Positions 45,951-57,804 of a stretch of 64,000 nucleotides of DNA are shown in pieces. Made by a program: the position numbers and the translations under genes. Each line of letters starts with the position of its first letter. Position 1 is the stretch's first letter. Origin of the DNA: Cryptomeria japonica (lineage: Eukaryota; Streptophyta; Pinopsida; Cupressales; Cupressaceae); contig NC_081413.1 in the NCBI RefSeq assembly GCF_030272615.1, forward strand, positions 164,333,080-164,397,079, written 5' to 3'. Under the pieces are notes generated by a model, which worked only from the letters and a program-made list of their open reading frames with translations, ran no database searches and was not told where the DNA came from.

Positions 45951-48900
45951 GTACACATTTTTGAGAACCCGACGTGAATCCATGCCTCTCTTTTAAATTC
46001 ATATTCTAGAGGTTTTTTTTTATCTTAATTGGTTGTTTTATTAAAAAAAATCAAGACTAACATTGTGCAAATCAAGTTCCAAGCAAGACTGCAGGGTGTC
46101 CAAATATTTCATCATATCTCCCATACGGCTGAAAATTTCTTCATGATTTTTAAGCTGAAGGTTAAGGATAATATCTTGACTTTACAATCCAAGAATTAGC
46201 CTTGGATCGTCATTTTTAAGTGGCATATGGTAGTTTCAACATTTTTCATAAATCTTTGATTTTTGGAGAAAATAAATGAATTGTTTCGAGATTTTTTTAT
46301 AGCAAGTTAAATATCACAAAACACGTCTACAATACAAAATTCAAACCTATAGCATCTATTTTGACCAAGATATGATAATTTTAATATTAATTTTGAATTT
46401 TGGGTGCAAATTAGAGAATTTTTCTAAACAATAGATTTTTCTTGGAAATCTCTTGAAATTTCACAAGAGGTGTCTTCTTTATACTTTGATTTTGATGTGA
46501 AAGAATTAACGTAAAGTTAGACCTTTGAAAATTTAGGTTCTTTCATAAATTTGCTCATTAGGGTGAAATTAAGGTTTTTTCTTTAAATTCTTACATTTTT
46601 AGAAAGCTCTCAGAACTTAATTAAGGGTATCTTCTTTGTGTAGCATCCTAAAATTTCACCCCTTGCAATTTTTTATCACATTTGGGTCTTTGCCTTAGTG
46701 TTTGCGCTCCTTGGCCTGATTGGAGACCTGATTATACTGATACATGTCATAAATATCACCTAGCTCAAAAATACACCTCATTGTCACCTTGATCTAGCCC
46801 CAAAATAGGGTAGGACCAAGGTGTGGCTCCTAGGTCCTCCCTAATGGGGACCTATTTTTGGACCCCCTGTCCTATCTCAAATTTGAGTAGGAAAACACCC
46901 CTCCATGTCAGCTCATGTCAAAAAATTAAATCATATTACCTTTGGGAAAGTATATAAGAGGATTTCCCCTCTCATTTGATCATTAGACAACATTCATGAG
47001 CAAGCATTAAACATTTAAGAGATCAAGATTTCAAGCCTTCAAAAGCAATTGAGAATTTTCAATCTACCTTCAAGCTTTGGAGCAGCCATAGAGTCAAGGT
47101 TTCAAGCATTGTAGAGGAGATCATCATTCTAATTCATGAAGTCCTAATTCCATGTAGAGGCAGCAAAACTTCACAAGGAGGTATAAGCATTTCATTTTCA
47201 ATCAATTCAACATCCCCTCAAAAAGGAGGACTTATAATTTTAGTCATTTCAATTACATTATTTCAACCACTTGGTTAATTCCAAAACTGGGGTTTGACCT
47301 AAAGGCAAGCCCCTATTCCCAACACATTTCCCTTTCCTTCTATATGCAGAAAATAGGTGTGCAACTGTAACTCTCAAGATAAGCTTCAAACACAAAGATG
47401 GAAAAAACATTTTCGGCGATCGAAAATCTTGGAGGACCAAGAGGGGGCATCTTGGTCCCTACACATAGTCCTTGCTATTTTTGGCAGTTTTTGCACAACA
47501 CCTCTGAATCATCTCATACTTCTCAGATCCAGGTGCACGATGAAATCTCGATCTACAGCTCACTATTTTCTCAGTTTTATCTTCATTTCTTGCCCTTAGT
47601 CTTAATTCAACTAGTCAACTTAGAAAAGAGGGTCAAACACATTCCATTTTAATCAATCTAATTAGTATTTTATCCTAATTTGATTAGTGATCGAATCTAG
47701 TGGATTTTCCCCCTCTTTTGAATGTAAAGGCATCTCCCCATCCAAGTGAAAATAGGTGAGTTGGTGATTTCTCCTTCTATCTTGCAAATTGCCAAGTCAC
47801 ATAATTTTCCCCTTTACACTTTGTGATTTTGTTTTTAGGGTTGAAAATATTACAAATAAATCTTCTTTGACTACGCATCGCAGACACAATGATTAAAAAC
47901 ACATATGTCTGGTAAATTCTAAAGGTAAAATCCTGATTTTTGTTTTCTTTAATTCTATTTTATATTGGTTTTTATTTCTCTTTTCTTTTTTTTGTGTCAC
48001 ATGATTAAATTTTTTGTGTTACTAATATTTGATCTTCAGCATGTGGCTCGTAAGTCAAAGACCAAAAATCCACCAAATTACTATTTTTTTGTTTTTGTAG
48101 AGGTAGTATAGGAGAGTATCTTATTTTTCTAGATTATCTCACACTTCAATTGGTGCAATAAAATTAAATATTGTTTGTCATGTCTAGGGAACTTGCCCAT
48201 TTTTTGTTTACCTCATTAAAGAGCATGCCTTCTAGAGTATTTATGCAAGTGAGTTGGAACAACTCAAGCGGTACTTTAATTCAGTCTACTATATAAATAA
48301 GGGTGCGATGAAAGTCATAGATTGATATTATTAGCTCCTACCATTCTTGTTAATCTGAAAGGCATTTCACATCCTAAGTACGGTTACCTTGGTACACGTG
48401 GAGTGCTAACAACCCTGGATTCTGACTAAAAACCTTTGTTCTTAGAGGCCCAAATCCCTACATCTGGTAGTTCAAGGAGTGTGGATCATACCCTGTAGAT
48501 ACACCTCATGTACCCTTCAAAATGAGATAGGAATTCCTCAGCTACGGGATCTCTAGATCTTCAAGGTAAGAGATTTGGTATACTTGTGTCATGGTGGGGG
48601 AGCCAGTTTCACCAATATCTCTAGTTGTATGTTTTGTCTGAGGTATTTTGTTGTAGGGGCCCAATGGATGGTTTAATTTGTATCCTTGGTAGGTCACATG
48701 CTTGTTTTCAAAGTTTTTACGAAAAACTTCAATGTGCTATACCAGTAGAGTCAATCTAGATTCAAGTAAACCTAGGCCCTTTGACAAGGAACTTTAATTT
48801 TTTGAGTTTCCAAAAATCCAAGGCCATATTGTTTCTACTATTTTTTGAGTGTCTAAATTATCATAACTTGACCAAAATTCCCAAAAACATATCAAACATT

Positions 48901-49067
48901 CCCAAAACTATAAAAATATCATAGAACTTCGCATTTGTCTAGTTTCCCTTTCGCATTCACTCAAAATACTTTTTGCATTTGTACACAATAAATCTCACAT
49001 TTTTCCAATGACCCTTTCGCATTTGTGCAGTTAAGCTTTCACTTTTTTTCCAAAATGGATTTGACAT
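45951..49067. other. Repeat-derived region, no gene; LTR-like segments
   Basis: A plus-strand LTR-like start TGTAGCATCCTAAAATTTCACC is at 46,639, with TATATAAGAG at 46,951. A minus-strand LTR-like start TGTTGGGAATAGGGG is at 47,324 with its polypurine side at 47,325-47,345. No coding motif was found. 48,000-49,060 is unclassified AT-rich sequence. Confidence 0.4.
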
Positions 49068-50895
49068 TTGCTCAAATCCCCATTTTGTATTTGTCCAATC
49101 TTAGTTTCACATTCAATTGATAAACCAATGCTTCATCGTGTCCACCTTTACATTCATCAGTGTACTCCTAAGAGTCTTTCATGGCCTATACAAAATCACA
49201 GAGCAAGAGAATTCAAATATGTCAAGATGTATCTTTCAAGCATGAACAAAATAATCCACCCATGTCTATCAATGGCTCATTCCAAAGTGATTATATCAAT
49301 GGTGTATCTACCTATTGTGATTCCACACCAAGTAGTAAATCCAATAATGACATCCTTTGAGTTTACCCCCAAGGGATCCATAGTACCAATCCAAGATAAT
49401 CCATTTATTAATACAAATCCCTTGCACAATTTATAAATCCTAGATCTAATTCCACCATATTCTCCTTTCCCAGTCAAACTAGCTCCAAAGAGTCTCATTC
49501 AAAATCCATTCTTATCATTCCAAAGTGTTGAATCCTTCCAAGAATCCCCCATGCATATCCAAAATCCTACCTCTTGTCAAGAGGATAATCTAAAGTCAAA
49601 AGAAATCTGTCCTAGCATAAATCAAGATCAAAATACCATGACTCTCCAACCTAATCTAATTTTTTATCAAGATCCCACCTATTAAGAATCTTATGAAGAT
49701 CCCCTCATTATTTTGTATTTCATTCACAATGATCCCCTTCCATCTCAAGATAAAATTTCCCTTCCAATTCCCATTCAACACCCACCTCCTAAGCAACATC
49801 ATGATATCCCTTCAATCCTCTCCAATGATCCAATTCAAAATCAAGAGAAAAGCACAAACTCCAATGATCCTCTCCCAAGTCAAGACCAAAGTATCCCTTC
49901 GTCTCCTTTTCCTAATCCCCCTCATGATCCTATTTCACCACAAGATCCCATCACCCCTATCAAAGCTAGTCATGAACCTCTTATTAAATGGGTCCCTCCA
50001 CTTTCACCTGATCTGCTCTACTTCATTCTCTTATCATCCCTTCCATACCATATCCCCATCAAAATAGACTCGCATCTTGTTTCAAAAGTAACAACTATCA
50101 TATTGCTAAAAATATTTGTCAAAACATGAATTATCAAAGAAAAGGGTTAGGCCTACATGAACAAGATATATTAGAACCCCTTCATATCAAAGAAAATCTC
50201 AATTCTCATGGACTTGTCTACACAACTCACTCTCAAAATTTTGGTGTCCCTACTAAATCCCACATTTCTCCATCTAAATCCAAGCATGCACAGTCCCTAT
50301 CCTCCAAATCCATTTTGGGTCCTTTTATACCCAAATCAAAGCCTTCATCCCTTCCATCTATCTTAGGACCCTGGATCCCTCCATCCACTATCCATATTAC
50401 CCCTATCTCACAATCCAGTTACCCTATCATAAATCAAGATCAACAAAGGTGCACATCTTTGAGCACCTTCCAACCATCTACCTACATCAACCCATCCAAA
50501 ATACCTCCATATCATTCCTATTCATCCCTTAATCCCATTCCCTTTGGAAGCAATATGGATGCCAAGCATAAAATCCATAAATCCATATCCATCAAAATAA
50601 AAACATTTCCCATCTAAAATACATGTCAAAACAAAGAAAAATTTGATCCAAAAGAAAAACGAAATATCCAAAAGGCTACAAAGGCCCTTTAACCAAAAAC
50701 AAAAATCATAAAATTTGTGGATTCCTAGGTCTATTATAGAAGCAATGCATTCCAAAGAACCACAAAGGAAAGAAAAATCAAGAATAATTTGGATTCCCAA
50801 GTCACTCATAGAAGCACAATATCCTAAAGAAAATCAAATTTGGCATCCAAACTTGTTATTTACAAGGCCTCCTTTATTTCTCCTGATGATATGAT
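49068..50895 (+). pseudogene. Gypsy gag-pol fragment: PR end, Pro-rich linker, G-patch-like motif
   Basis: The plus strand reads VNPIMTSFEFTPKGSIVPIQDNP (to 49,436), a Pro/Ser/Gln/Asp-rich linker (49,713-50,060), then after a frameshift KNICQNMNYQRKGLGLHEQDILEP (about 50,100-50,175). The last resembles the G-patch-type GKGLG.H.QG.LEP motif found between PR and RT in plant Tat elements. A later part has the repeated phrase IWIP(R/K)S(L/I)IEA at 72-bp spacing (50,718 and 50,790). No RT follows because the copia LTR begins at about 50,895. It is broken by stops and frameshifts. Confidence 0.55.
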
Positions 50896-51507
50896 GAAAG
50901 AATAAGTATCGGATAGAATACTGAGAGGGGGGGGTGAATCAGTATACTCAAAAAATGATACAAACTCCCAAGCTCAAAATAAACTAATCAACAAAATAGT
51001 TCTGTCAAAATAATATCTCAAAGATTACCAACATCAACCAATCCCAACCAGTTTGACTATTATACCAACTTAACAGTAAACAACTTCAATCTTGTAAACA
51101 TCAACAATGCTTAATCAAATATTAACATTTTCAACTCCCATAATTCCAGTTATCATACCTTAATCAAATCAATAAATAAGATCATAACCACAAAAGCATT
51201 CACCACTTGACACAAATATTTATACGTGGAAAACCCAAATAAGTAAAAACCATGGTGAGATGAGACTCACAAGGATAGCTATTTGAACTCTTCTGAAGTT
51301 CACCTTGTTAGGAGCCAAGCCTATTAAAGATTTACAATAAGTCCTATTAAGAACTGATTCTGTTAGGAATCACCCGGTTAGGGGATTTTACAAATATGCC
51401 TTGATAAAAAGAACAATACCCTGTTAGGAGTAACCTCGGTAGAGGATTTGAGAATCCAAACTAATGGACTACCTTGTTAGAGGATTTTGAAAGTAACCAA
51501 GCTTGTT
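50895..51507 (-). repeat. 3' LTR of the copia element, distal part (split by LINE copy C)
   Basis: On the minus strand it runs from the LINE target duplication to GATTCACCCCCCCCTCTCAG at about 50,920-50,941 and ends near CTTTCA at 50,895. The end is approximate. The C-run followed by CTCTCAGTAT is shared with the LTR of the 26,081 element. The remainder of this LTR is at 59,508-60,323. Confidence 0.65.
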
Positions 51508-51738
51508 TTGATTAAGTAAAAGTAGGTATTTGAAAGGAACTTGAACCTTGTACAAGCCAAGAGAACAGAACTACGAGAAAGAAAAGTGTCTGGTCACTTC
51601 AAAAAGACAAAAAGATCCCACCGAAAGGGATCATCTCACATAACATAACCTAAAAAACCAGTAACAGACAGTGAAAGGAAAGCACAACGACAGCAAAAAG
51701 ACAGGACCAAGGAACCCAGCAGAAGCAGATACAGAGAT

Positions 51739-53343
51739 CTAAATGCTTTTCATGATTTCCTCAACATGAACAACCATTTGTTTCATGTTGTTCATCAAGG
51801 TCTTTAATTCCTCTAGCTCATGACCTTTGATGTCACCCTTGATCTTTGTGTTAGCTCTGGTCCTCATTTCATGACACTTCTTGTCTAGCTGCTCTTTATC
51901 ACCATCCTTCTCAGCATTGTTCTCAAACCTGTTGATTAGGATGTTCATGTTATCCACCGAAGCTTTGAGGATCTGAAAATTTTGGTTTGCAATCTTCTTA
52001 ACATTGAGTTCCAGCTTGTTGATTCTGCTGCCCAAGTTGTTCATTTTATTTTCCATTTCCTTGGTATCTCTCATCTTATTGACCTTGTTTTCCATTGCTA
52101 TGATTTTACCCACCATACATTCAATAGATTTTGCATTGTGCAGAATAGCAACCAGTTCTTTAACATGTTCTGCCAGGGGCTTATCACCAACCGTAACTCT
52201 TGCTATAGCCTTCGTATCAGTCTTCAAACTGTTGATATCCTTCACCATGGTAGTGATGGTCTCACAGAAAGATTTTATGGTATCATTGTCACCAATATCA
52301 CTTTTATCCCCTTTATCCTCCTTCTGCAGACTTGTGGTATTCAAAACCTCAATGTTTCCCATCATTGTGTTAACCTCCCCTTCTTTATCCTTACCCTCAT
52401 TCTTCTTGTTTTCTTCAGCATCCTCTTCAGAATCAACCAGAATATGGTTGATGTCTTTGTTGTTAACCTTTTTAGTGTTCTTCTTTTGAGTCCACTTTTG
52501 AGTAGCTTTCCCTTTCTTTGTTTTAACAAAAAATTTCTCAAAGGATTCAGTTTCAAACTCTGACATGTCTGAATCCACCACAATCCTTTTCCTCTTAGCC
52601 TTATTCCTCCCTTTTTTGCTAGTCTCTTCCGATTCTCCCTCAGTCTCCGATTCAAAGTTGAATCTGCTAGCTTCACTCTTTGTAGTTTCATATCTTGCAT
52701 TTTTACCTTTGATAGGCTTTTCAATGCACTTCCCCTTAAGCATTTTATAAACCAGGACCATAAGCCCCTAGTGGAGGGCATGGTCACCTTTAGGATCCTT
52801 CTGAACCTCCTTGATGGTGTGGTCCATAGAGCATGTGAGGTAATAAGGCAAGCTCACCTTTTCCCCATGGCAGAAATGGTTGAGAAAAACAAAGTGATGC
52901 ATGTAGGCTCTGGTAAACCTACCGTCTAAAGTAATGTAGGCAATAGAAGCAAATAAAACAAACCTCCATGGCCTGCAAATCCTCTTTGGAGCATGGTAGG
53001 AGTTGTCAATTTTAATCATCTTTCTCCTCTCTTCATCCATGACTGGAAACTTATCTGCTACTTTATCTGATATGCTGCAATCCCTGTAAAATTCCATTCC
53101 CTCGGTAGTCATCCCTGTGGCCTCAGCAATGACCTCCTCATCAACATTCATCATTTGGGACCCAACCAGGATTTTACCATTTTTCCAATTCTTGATGAAA
53201 TAGCTGGTAATTGTGGGATCTTTCCCACTTAGCCGCTCCATGAAAACATTCAAACCCCCTTGCTGAAGGATATCCCAGACATCATTGTTCTTTTTCCAGT
53301 CAAAGAGAGAGGTGGGTTCGAATCTTTTCTTGTTACCTCCCAT
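51739..53343 (-). pseudogene. LINE third ORF (ORF3), copy C
   Basis: A 534-codon frame broken only by a TAG at 52,768-52,770. Start MGGNKKRFEP at 53,343. The N-terminal domain (~191 residues) has WKKNNDVWDILQQGG, IKNWKNGKILVGS, VDEEVIAEATGMTTEGMEFYRD, YHAPKRICRPWRFVLFASIAYITLDGRF and YMHHFVFLNHFCHGEKVSLPYYL. After the TAG, MVLVYKMLKG begins a linker with basic (KKGRNKAKRKRIVVDS) and acidic (DSEEDAEENKKNEGKDKEG) blocks, then a coiled coil (MENKMNNLGSRINKLELNVKKIANQ) to MKQMVVHVEEIMKSI. There is no knuckle, helicase or protease motif. It starts about 290 bp after the RNase H stop. Function is unknown. A role as an RNA- or partner-binding accessory protein is only a guess. Confidence 0.72.
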
Positions 53344-53633
53344 TTTTTCAGCACTTTCCTTGAAATTCCTTCTCTCAGCTTAATATCCTCTCCTCTGGTT
53401 TTTGTGGATGCCTGGTAAGAATGCCCAGAATCTGAGCTAGATAATTATGATAAGGCACCTATTTAAATGCTCATTATCTTCGAAATAACCCTGCATCAAA
53501 AAAGGTAGCAGAGGCATTAGAAATAATGATTAAAAGTACCATGTTTCCTAGCCTAGCTCCAGTCTAGATTAAGTAGGGATTTCATTTCACTTGCAATCTC
53601 ACTTTCACCATGACTAGTAATGATGTCTTTTGA

Positions 53634-56600
53634 CTAGCAACCAAGTTTGGTAGCCCAATCAGCACAGGAATTGGCCTCCCTATACACGTGTAAAAACACA
53701 CATTTCAAATTCTTCGTTGATTTTCCTAGTTGCTTTAAAAGCATTACTAATTGACCATTAAAGCGGGAATTTCATATTTAAACTATTGATTATGTTCATT
53801 GAGTCTCCTTCACACCAAACTTTAGTGCATTTAGCTTCCTTAGCAAGGATCATCCCATGATAAGCCACCATCGCTTCAGCAACATGATTTGTCTGATTTC
53901 CTATGGGAATACTTTTTATGATTTTGAAAATTCCCCATTCATCCCTAAGTACCACTCCACATCCTGCAACACCCGGATTACCCTTTGAGGCACCATCAAA
54001 ATTAATTTTCATCCATCCTTTGGGCGGGCTGATCCATATCACACCCTCTCTAGGGTTGATCTAAGAGTGTTCTCGACCCTTTAATCTCCACGTTTTGTAG
54101 ATAAATTGATCATCCTTATCTTGGGGATTATCAATGCCTCCTATGATATTCATATTTTCCACTATATTTCTTTTTATCTTCTCAAACACAACTTTTTCCT
54201 TAGAAACCTTTTCTCTAAAAATTTTGTCATTTCTCTCTTTCCATACACCCCAACACATATGAGGTAGGGCAATTTTCCATAATAAAGTTGTGGTTTTATT
54301 CCTTGAAGGATGATGCCAAGAGTTGAAAACCTCCTGAATCGACTCAAGGAAACCCCAACTGATTTTGAAGTGGTCCAAATAGCTTCCCCAGACATTAGTA
54401 GAGAAAGGGAAATGAAAGAGCATATGATTAATGGTCTCCTCCTTCTGCTTACATAGAATACAAACACTAGGCATACTAATACCTCTTTTTCTGATATTCT
54501 CAATGGTTAGAATTTTATCTTGTAGGGTTGTCCAGAAGAAAATGTTAATCTTAGGGGTGAGGCCTTTCACCCATGCCTTAGCCCAGCATGGGCTTTCCAT
54601 GTTGGAGAACTGTTGATGATACAAAGAGGCCACAGTGAAAGTACCACTAGCTGTGAGTTTCCAAATTAATTGGTCTTCCTCTTCAACCCTTACCATAGAG
54701 TTCATAATTTTGTTCAATCTGCTCAAGGACTGATCCACCTGAGATAAATCCTTCCACTGTCCATCTTCCCAATAATCATCCACCTTAGATCCAAATCTTT
54801 CCTTGCATTGGTTCTAAAATCTGCTCCACTCAGGGTCTTCATTCAAAGGGGAATCTAGTAGCCAAGAGTCATCCCAGAATTGGATAAGATTCTCTTTCCC
54901 CATTTTCCATTTTGCACCTTTGTCAATTAAGTTTCTAGTTCTAGAAACATTTTTCTAGATATTGGACCCAATTGGGATAATATTTGCTTTAAGGAAGCTT
55001 TGAAGGGTCGGACATTGACTTATATTTTTTTTCCCATATCAGTTTCCACTCTCCGTGATTTTTATAATCTCCAAATCTGCTTGGCCATAAGGAACTCATT
55101 TATGTCTCTTATTCTTCTAAGACCCAGTCCTCCATTTCTTATAGGCTTGAAAACCTTCTCCCATGCAATCAAATTCATTATCTTCTTCTCCTCAACCCCA
55201 ATCCATAAAAAAGTTCTCTGAATCTTTTCAATGGCCTCCACATACTTGGCAGGAATTCTAAAGAGACTAATGACATAGAGAGGGATACTTTGTAGAGTAG
55301 ATTTCAGCAATTGAACCTTACCTTCTTGGCTAAGAAGAGCACCCTTCCAGCCAGCCAGCTTCTTATGGAATTTGTCCACCAAGGATCCCCAAAAAGTATC
55401 AGGTGGATCATGGCATAAGGGTAGCCCCAAGTAAGAAGCAGGAAGATTTCCAACTTGACAACCCAGGATATTACTAATTTTAATCCTCCTTCTCTCTGGG
55501 GTATTGTTAAAATAAACAAATCTTATAGACTAATTAATAAGTTGTCCAGTAGCAGCTCCATAGCTATCCAAATCCTTCTTTAAACTTCTAGAATCCTTCA
55601 CTGTAGCTTTCCCCATTATTTTAGAATCATCAACAAACTGCTGATGGGAACATATTTGATCCACAAAAGATGGATTCAAACCACAAAACTCCCTTTTCTA
55701 ACCAGCTTCCCAATACATCTCCCCAGACACTCTGCCATAATAATAAAGATAACCGGGGATAGAGGATCCCCTTTCCTAAGGCCTCTAGAAGATTTAAAGA
55801 AAGGAGAAGGAGATCCATTCATTAAAATAGAGAAAGAGGCCAAAGAGACTAATTGCCTGATAAGACTAATACTTCTAGAGATGAAGCCAAAAGCAGAGAG
55901 AACATCCATCATAAAATCCCAATCCACTCTGTCGTAGGCTTTAGAGAGGTCTAGCTTCAGAAAAAAAACCTTCTTTTTTAGAGAAAGATAAAGAGTGGAT
56001 ATTTTCATGGACAGAGATGATCGAATCCAAGATTTGTCTACCCGGGACAAAACCACTTTGCTGAGGCGATATGATAGAGGGAAGCAACTTTAGGATTCTA
56101 GAAGTCAGAACCTTGGAAATTATCTTATAAAGAGAGTTGTATAGACTTATAGGTCTAAAGAGATCCATGGTGTCAACCCCCATCTTTTTGGGGATAAGAG
56201 CAATAAAAGTACCATTAACTTCTTTCAAAAAATTTCTAGCACCAAAAAACTCTTTCACAGCTTTGGACACATCGTCTCCAATAATATGCCAATACTTTTG
56301 AAAGAAAAACATGGGAAAACCATCTGGGCCTAGAGCCTTGTTGCCTTCAAAGGAGTTGACAGCTATTAGAATTTCATCATGGGAAGGGATAGCAGTCATG
56401 TGAGCATTCTGGTAATCCCCTAAAATGGTAGGTATATTGTCTAAGAGATTCCTTTGGGCTTGCATACCCAAATTCTGATCCTTAGCAAGTAAATTGGAAA
56501 AAAAGTCCATAGCAGCCCTGCTCATGGGTTCATCTTCTACAACACATCTACCATTCACTTTAATCTAAGTTATCCTATTAATGGCCTTATGTCTTAGGGT

Positions 56601-57704
56601 GGACTTATGGAAGTATTTAGTACTCCTATCCCCTTCCTTCAACCAGACATTTCTTGATCTTTGTTTCCAGTAGGTTTCTTCTTTAGCTATAATATCATGG
56701 TATCTCACAAGAATAGCATCCTCAACATCTCTAGACGTATTAGTATGACCATTATCTTGTATCTCATCCTGGATATCCTTAAGCTCTAAGAGAATAGTGG
56801 CTTTTGAGGCAAAGAGATTCCCAAAGCATTCCTTATTCCACTTCTTAACATTATCTTTAATAATCTTCAGCTTCTTAACCACTCTATACATGGCATTTCC
56901 TTCAATACTAACCTGCCACCAATCCTTAATCTTACTCTCCAGATCCGGGTGCCTAGTCCACATTCTTTCAAATCTATAAGGGAAATACCTCCTTCTATTC
57001 TTTGCTTCAACCGTAAAGGTTATTGGATAATGGTCAAATTCTGCCCTTATATGAGAAGATAAAGAGCAGTCATGAAGGTTAAACCAATCTAAGGATAGAA
57101 GAGCTCTATCAAGTCTAACTTGAATCAAATCCTCACCACTTCTTCTATTAGTCCAATTGAATTTAACTCCTTGCAGCTCTAGGTCATGGATGGCATTATT
57201 GTTAATAAATTCCATCAAGTCCAATCTATTGTCCAGATTAGCTTGACTCCCTCCCTTTTTCTCATTTTCCTTCAAGGGGGTGTTGAAGTCTCCCATAATA
57301 ATCTAGCTATCCTTAGCAAACCTGCTTGTTAACCTAGTAAGATATCTCCATAGCTCACTTCTACCAGTCTTAGTGTTAGGAGCATATAAATTAGTTAAGA
57401 CCCAAATAGTGAAATTTTTAAGATGCTTAAATCTAATACAAGCCAAATTGTTGTCCTGAATCAGCACCTCACCTTCTATATTAATTTTGTTCCAGAAGGT
57501 AACAATTCCTCCCAAAGCACCTTTAGAACTCCCTCCACTAACTCCTCCATTTTTTAACATCTTCAAGCTTTCTAATTTATCTTTTGCCATCTTAGTTTCT
57601 TGAATCAAAAAAATATCAGGGTTTTTATCTCTAATCATATTTTTAATTAGATCATGTTTGTGAGGGCTATTTAGTCCTCAAATATTCCAAGAGATGATCT
57701 TCAT
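53634..57704 (-). pseudogene. LINE ORF2: endonuclease, reverse transcriptase, RNase H
   Basis: It starts at ATG 57,704 (MKIISWNI, then TGA where Arg is expected). The endonuclease shows [17 protein letters not shown] and FDHYPITF (57,640-57,040), with the catalytic Glu, Asp and His present. The linker has [14 protein letters not shown]. The RT shows GNKALGPDGFPMFFFQKYW, FRPISLYNSLYKIISKVL, QSGFVPGRQI, KAYDRVDWDFM and the catalytic FVDD (about 55,630-55,641). The zf-RVT-like region has CILCKQKEETINHMLFHFPF (about 54,440). RNase H has KINFDGASKGNPG (54,010) and VYREANSCADWATKLG, ending at 53,634. There are at least eight stops or frameshifts. It nicks target DNA and primes cDNA synthesis there. 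Length and order are those of plant L1 elements with RNase H. Confidence 0.9.
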
Positions 57705-57804
57705 GGATTTTTAGAAATACCTACCTCAAAGATGGTTCTTTGAGCTCCATCTACAATATTCTTGCTTGTTTCCATTGATCTTTTTTTTGCATTTGAATGT
57801 CTTC

